A stretch of DNA of 12,479 nt, taken from Prevotella sp. UBA3294 (GTDB lineage: Bacteria > Bacteroidota > Bacteroidia > Bacteroidales > Bacteroidaceae). The DNA is taken from NCBI GenBank assembly GCA_002361535.1, contig DETG01000126.1:32860-45338 (forward strand), written 5' to 3'. Made by a program: the position numbers and the translations under genes. Positions 11,446 to 12,479 of this stretch are shown one piece after another (position 1 is the first letter of the stretch; the number at the start of each line of letters is the position of its first letter). The notes beneath the pieces are model-generated. The model was given only the letters and a program-made list of their open reading frames with translations. It did no database searches and was not told where the DNA came from.

Positions 11446-12479
11446 TCATTTCTTTCCTGTTTCGATAACGGCTTCTTTGAACGTGTGGAGGCCGTTTTTA
11501 ACGACGTGTGTCTGCTGACTATACGGCAGTTGGATGGTGGCTTCCCTACCAGTGGGTACCTCCACATTCAGCACGAAGGTATCCCCTTCGAGACGCCAGT
11601 CCGCCTTGATGCCATCCATCTGTCCACGACACCATGTGAGGTCACCCACGGGATGAGGTGCTATGGTGATATGTTCTCCGTCACGCCAGATACCTAAGAA
11701 ATAAGGTATGAGCAGGTTGTTCAGATGTCCCATCATGAAATGGTTCATCGAAGCACCGTACTCAGGGTTCCATTGCTCCGTCAGCGTGGTATATCCGAGT
11801 TTGATCTGATAGCCATACCCCGGTACGTCGTAGTGGTTCAGCATCTTGTAGAGCAGTTCCTGTTGTCCATGATGGATCAGGACATTGAAAAGATAGCGAT
11901 TGCCAACGTCACCAGTCGTCAGACGGTCGCCATGGGTGTGGATGTCGTTAATCAGTTGTTGCAATACAGCCTGCCGGTCTCCCTCTGGCACAAGATCCAT
12001 CTCAAGGGCTATTGCCTGAGCACACTGGCTGCCCGTCGCAAACTGGTGGGTAGCAGGATGATAGAACTCCTTGATGAAAGCCGCCTTGATGCTGTCTGCA
12101 CGTGCCTCACCCATCAGGCGGTTCCACCAATAGTAGTGTGCCGTTGATACCAGTGGCATTGGTGTGTTCTGGGCAAAACCCGCACGCCCCGGTCCATAGT
12201 CGTACCAGTCGCCCAGTCCCTGACGAAGAATATAGCAAGAGTCCTGAGTGGCGAGATAGTCCACATAGCGTTTCATCTGCGGACGATAGCGAGTGATGAG
12301 CTGATCGTCACCATAGAACGCTTGATAGAGGAAAGGCAGGGCGATGAAAGCACCTCCCCATTCGGGTGACTCCAGGAACGGAGGAGCCCAAGAGCCCTCG
12401 AATATAACGTAGTTAGGTGCTATCTCAGGCAAGGCACCATTAGGATATTGTGCGTCAGCGATGTTCTGCATGGTCTGTT
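11446..12479 (-). CDS. Alpha-L-rhamnosidase, GH78 type, 5' end outside the window
   Basis: The enzyme releases terminal alpha-L-rhamnose, for example from rhamnogalacturonan or plant glycosides, by an inverting mechanism. The visible ~344 residues cover the C-terminal half of the (alpha/alpha)6 barrel and the final beta-sandwich. GLGDWYDYGPGRAGFAQNTP holds the conserved GDW...YG region with an expected catalytic Asp. TTLTEQWNPEYGASMNHFMM is the typical GH78 T-x-W/Q-E...SxNHxMxG motif. IAPHPVGDLTWCRGQMDGIK starts the final domain. The frame stays open to the window edge; the first ATG at 12471 is internal, because family members are usually 700-1000 residues and carry an N-terminal signal peptide and sandwich domains. 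It ends next to the 24-bp inverted repeat and fits the pectin theme. Confidence 0.9.
   Translation of the reverse strand, partial: QTMQNIADAQYPNGALPEIAPNYVIFEGSWAPPFLESPEWGGAFIALPFLYQAFYGDDQLITRYRPQMKRYVDYLATQDSCYILRQGLGDWYDYGPGRAGFAQNTPMPLVSTAHYYWWNRLMGEARADSIKAAFIKEFYHPATHQFATGSQCAQAIALEMDLVPEGDRQAVLQQLINDIHTHGDRLTTGDVGNRYLFNVLIHHGQQELLYKMLNHYDVPGYGYQIKLGYTTLTEQWNPEYGASMNHFMMGHLNNLLIPYFLGIWRDGEHITIAPHPVGDLTWCRGQMDGIKADWRLEGDTFVLNVEVPTGREATIQLPYSQQTHVVKNGLHTFKEAVIETGKK

Noticed and set aside
11340..11448. Complete insertion element with target-site duplication around the 24-bp inverted repeats
   Set aside because: Flanking bases (left ...GGACTCT, right GTATGTC...) show no direct duplication and there is no transposase frame inside.

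Overview
The window looks like chromosomal DNA of a Bacteroidales bacterium, most likely Prevotella/Segatella-like. Evidence: promoters of the Bacteroidetes type (TTTG, 19 bp, TAnnTTTG), a long Bacteroidetes-style signal peptidase I, a WbqC-family gene, a secreted-protein tail ending in NGKKIYVK typical of Prevotella, and several pectin-active enzymes of the kind found in polysaccharide utilization loci (PULs). No rRNA, tRNA, CRISPR array or transposase was seen.

Left edge (1-860): three G-rich hairpin repeat units lie in tandem. A leftward unit follows: a decayed secreted-protein tail, a 64-aa acidic peptide gene and a terminator. Positions 862-1340 carry no convincing protein gene. They do hold a strong hairpin, a Bacteroidetes promoter and, about 170 nt later, a perfect 14-bp intrinsic terminator, which together suggest a ~190-nt small RNA.

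Housekeeping operon (1338-4738, rightward): a consensus promoter drives dapB (lysine/diaminopimelate synthesis), lepB (signal peptidase I), a 135-aa signal-peptidase-like protein that has lost the catalytic Ser and Lys and gained a cysteine cluster, and a WbqC-family gene. Gaps are 8-41 nt. A lone fourth copy of the G-rich repeat follows.

Pectin-related region (4906-12479): a 1025-aa secreted two-part enzyme (beta-helix plus glycosidase-like barrel) ends in a terminator that overlaps its stop codon. Next come an ECF sigma factor with its own promoter and a 45-codon small ORF whose ribosome-binding site is inside a hairpin. Two terminators separate these from a leftward PL1-type pectate lyase. 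Beyond it lie a SusD fragment with both ends missing, a 93-bp element with 24-bp perfect inverted repeats, and the 3' part of a leftward GH78-type alpha-L-rhamnosidase that runs off the window. The enzymes fit breakdown of homogalacturonan/rhamnogalacturonan, but no intact SusC/SusD pair or FecR anti-sigma is present, so the locus looks like a rearranged or partly decayed PUL.

The most unusual items are the catalytically dead, Cys-rich signal-peptidase paralogue, the G-quadruplex/hairpin repeats, the small-RNA candidate and the sigma factor/small-ORF pair. All identifications come from reading motifs by eye; no database search was run.
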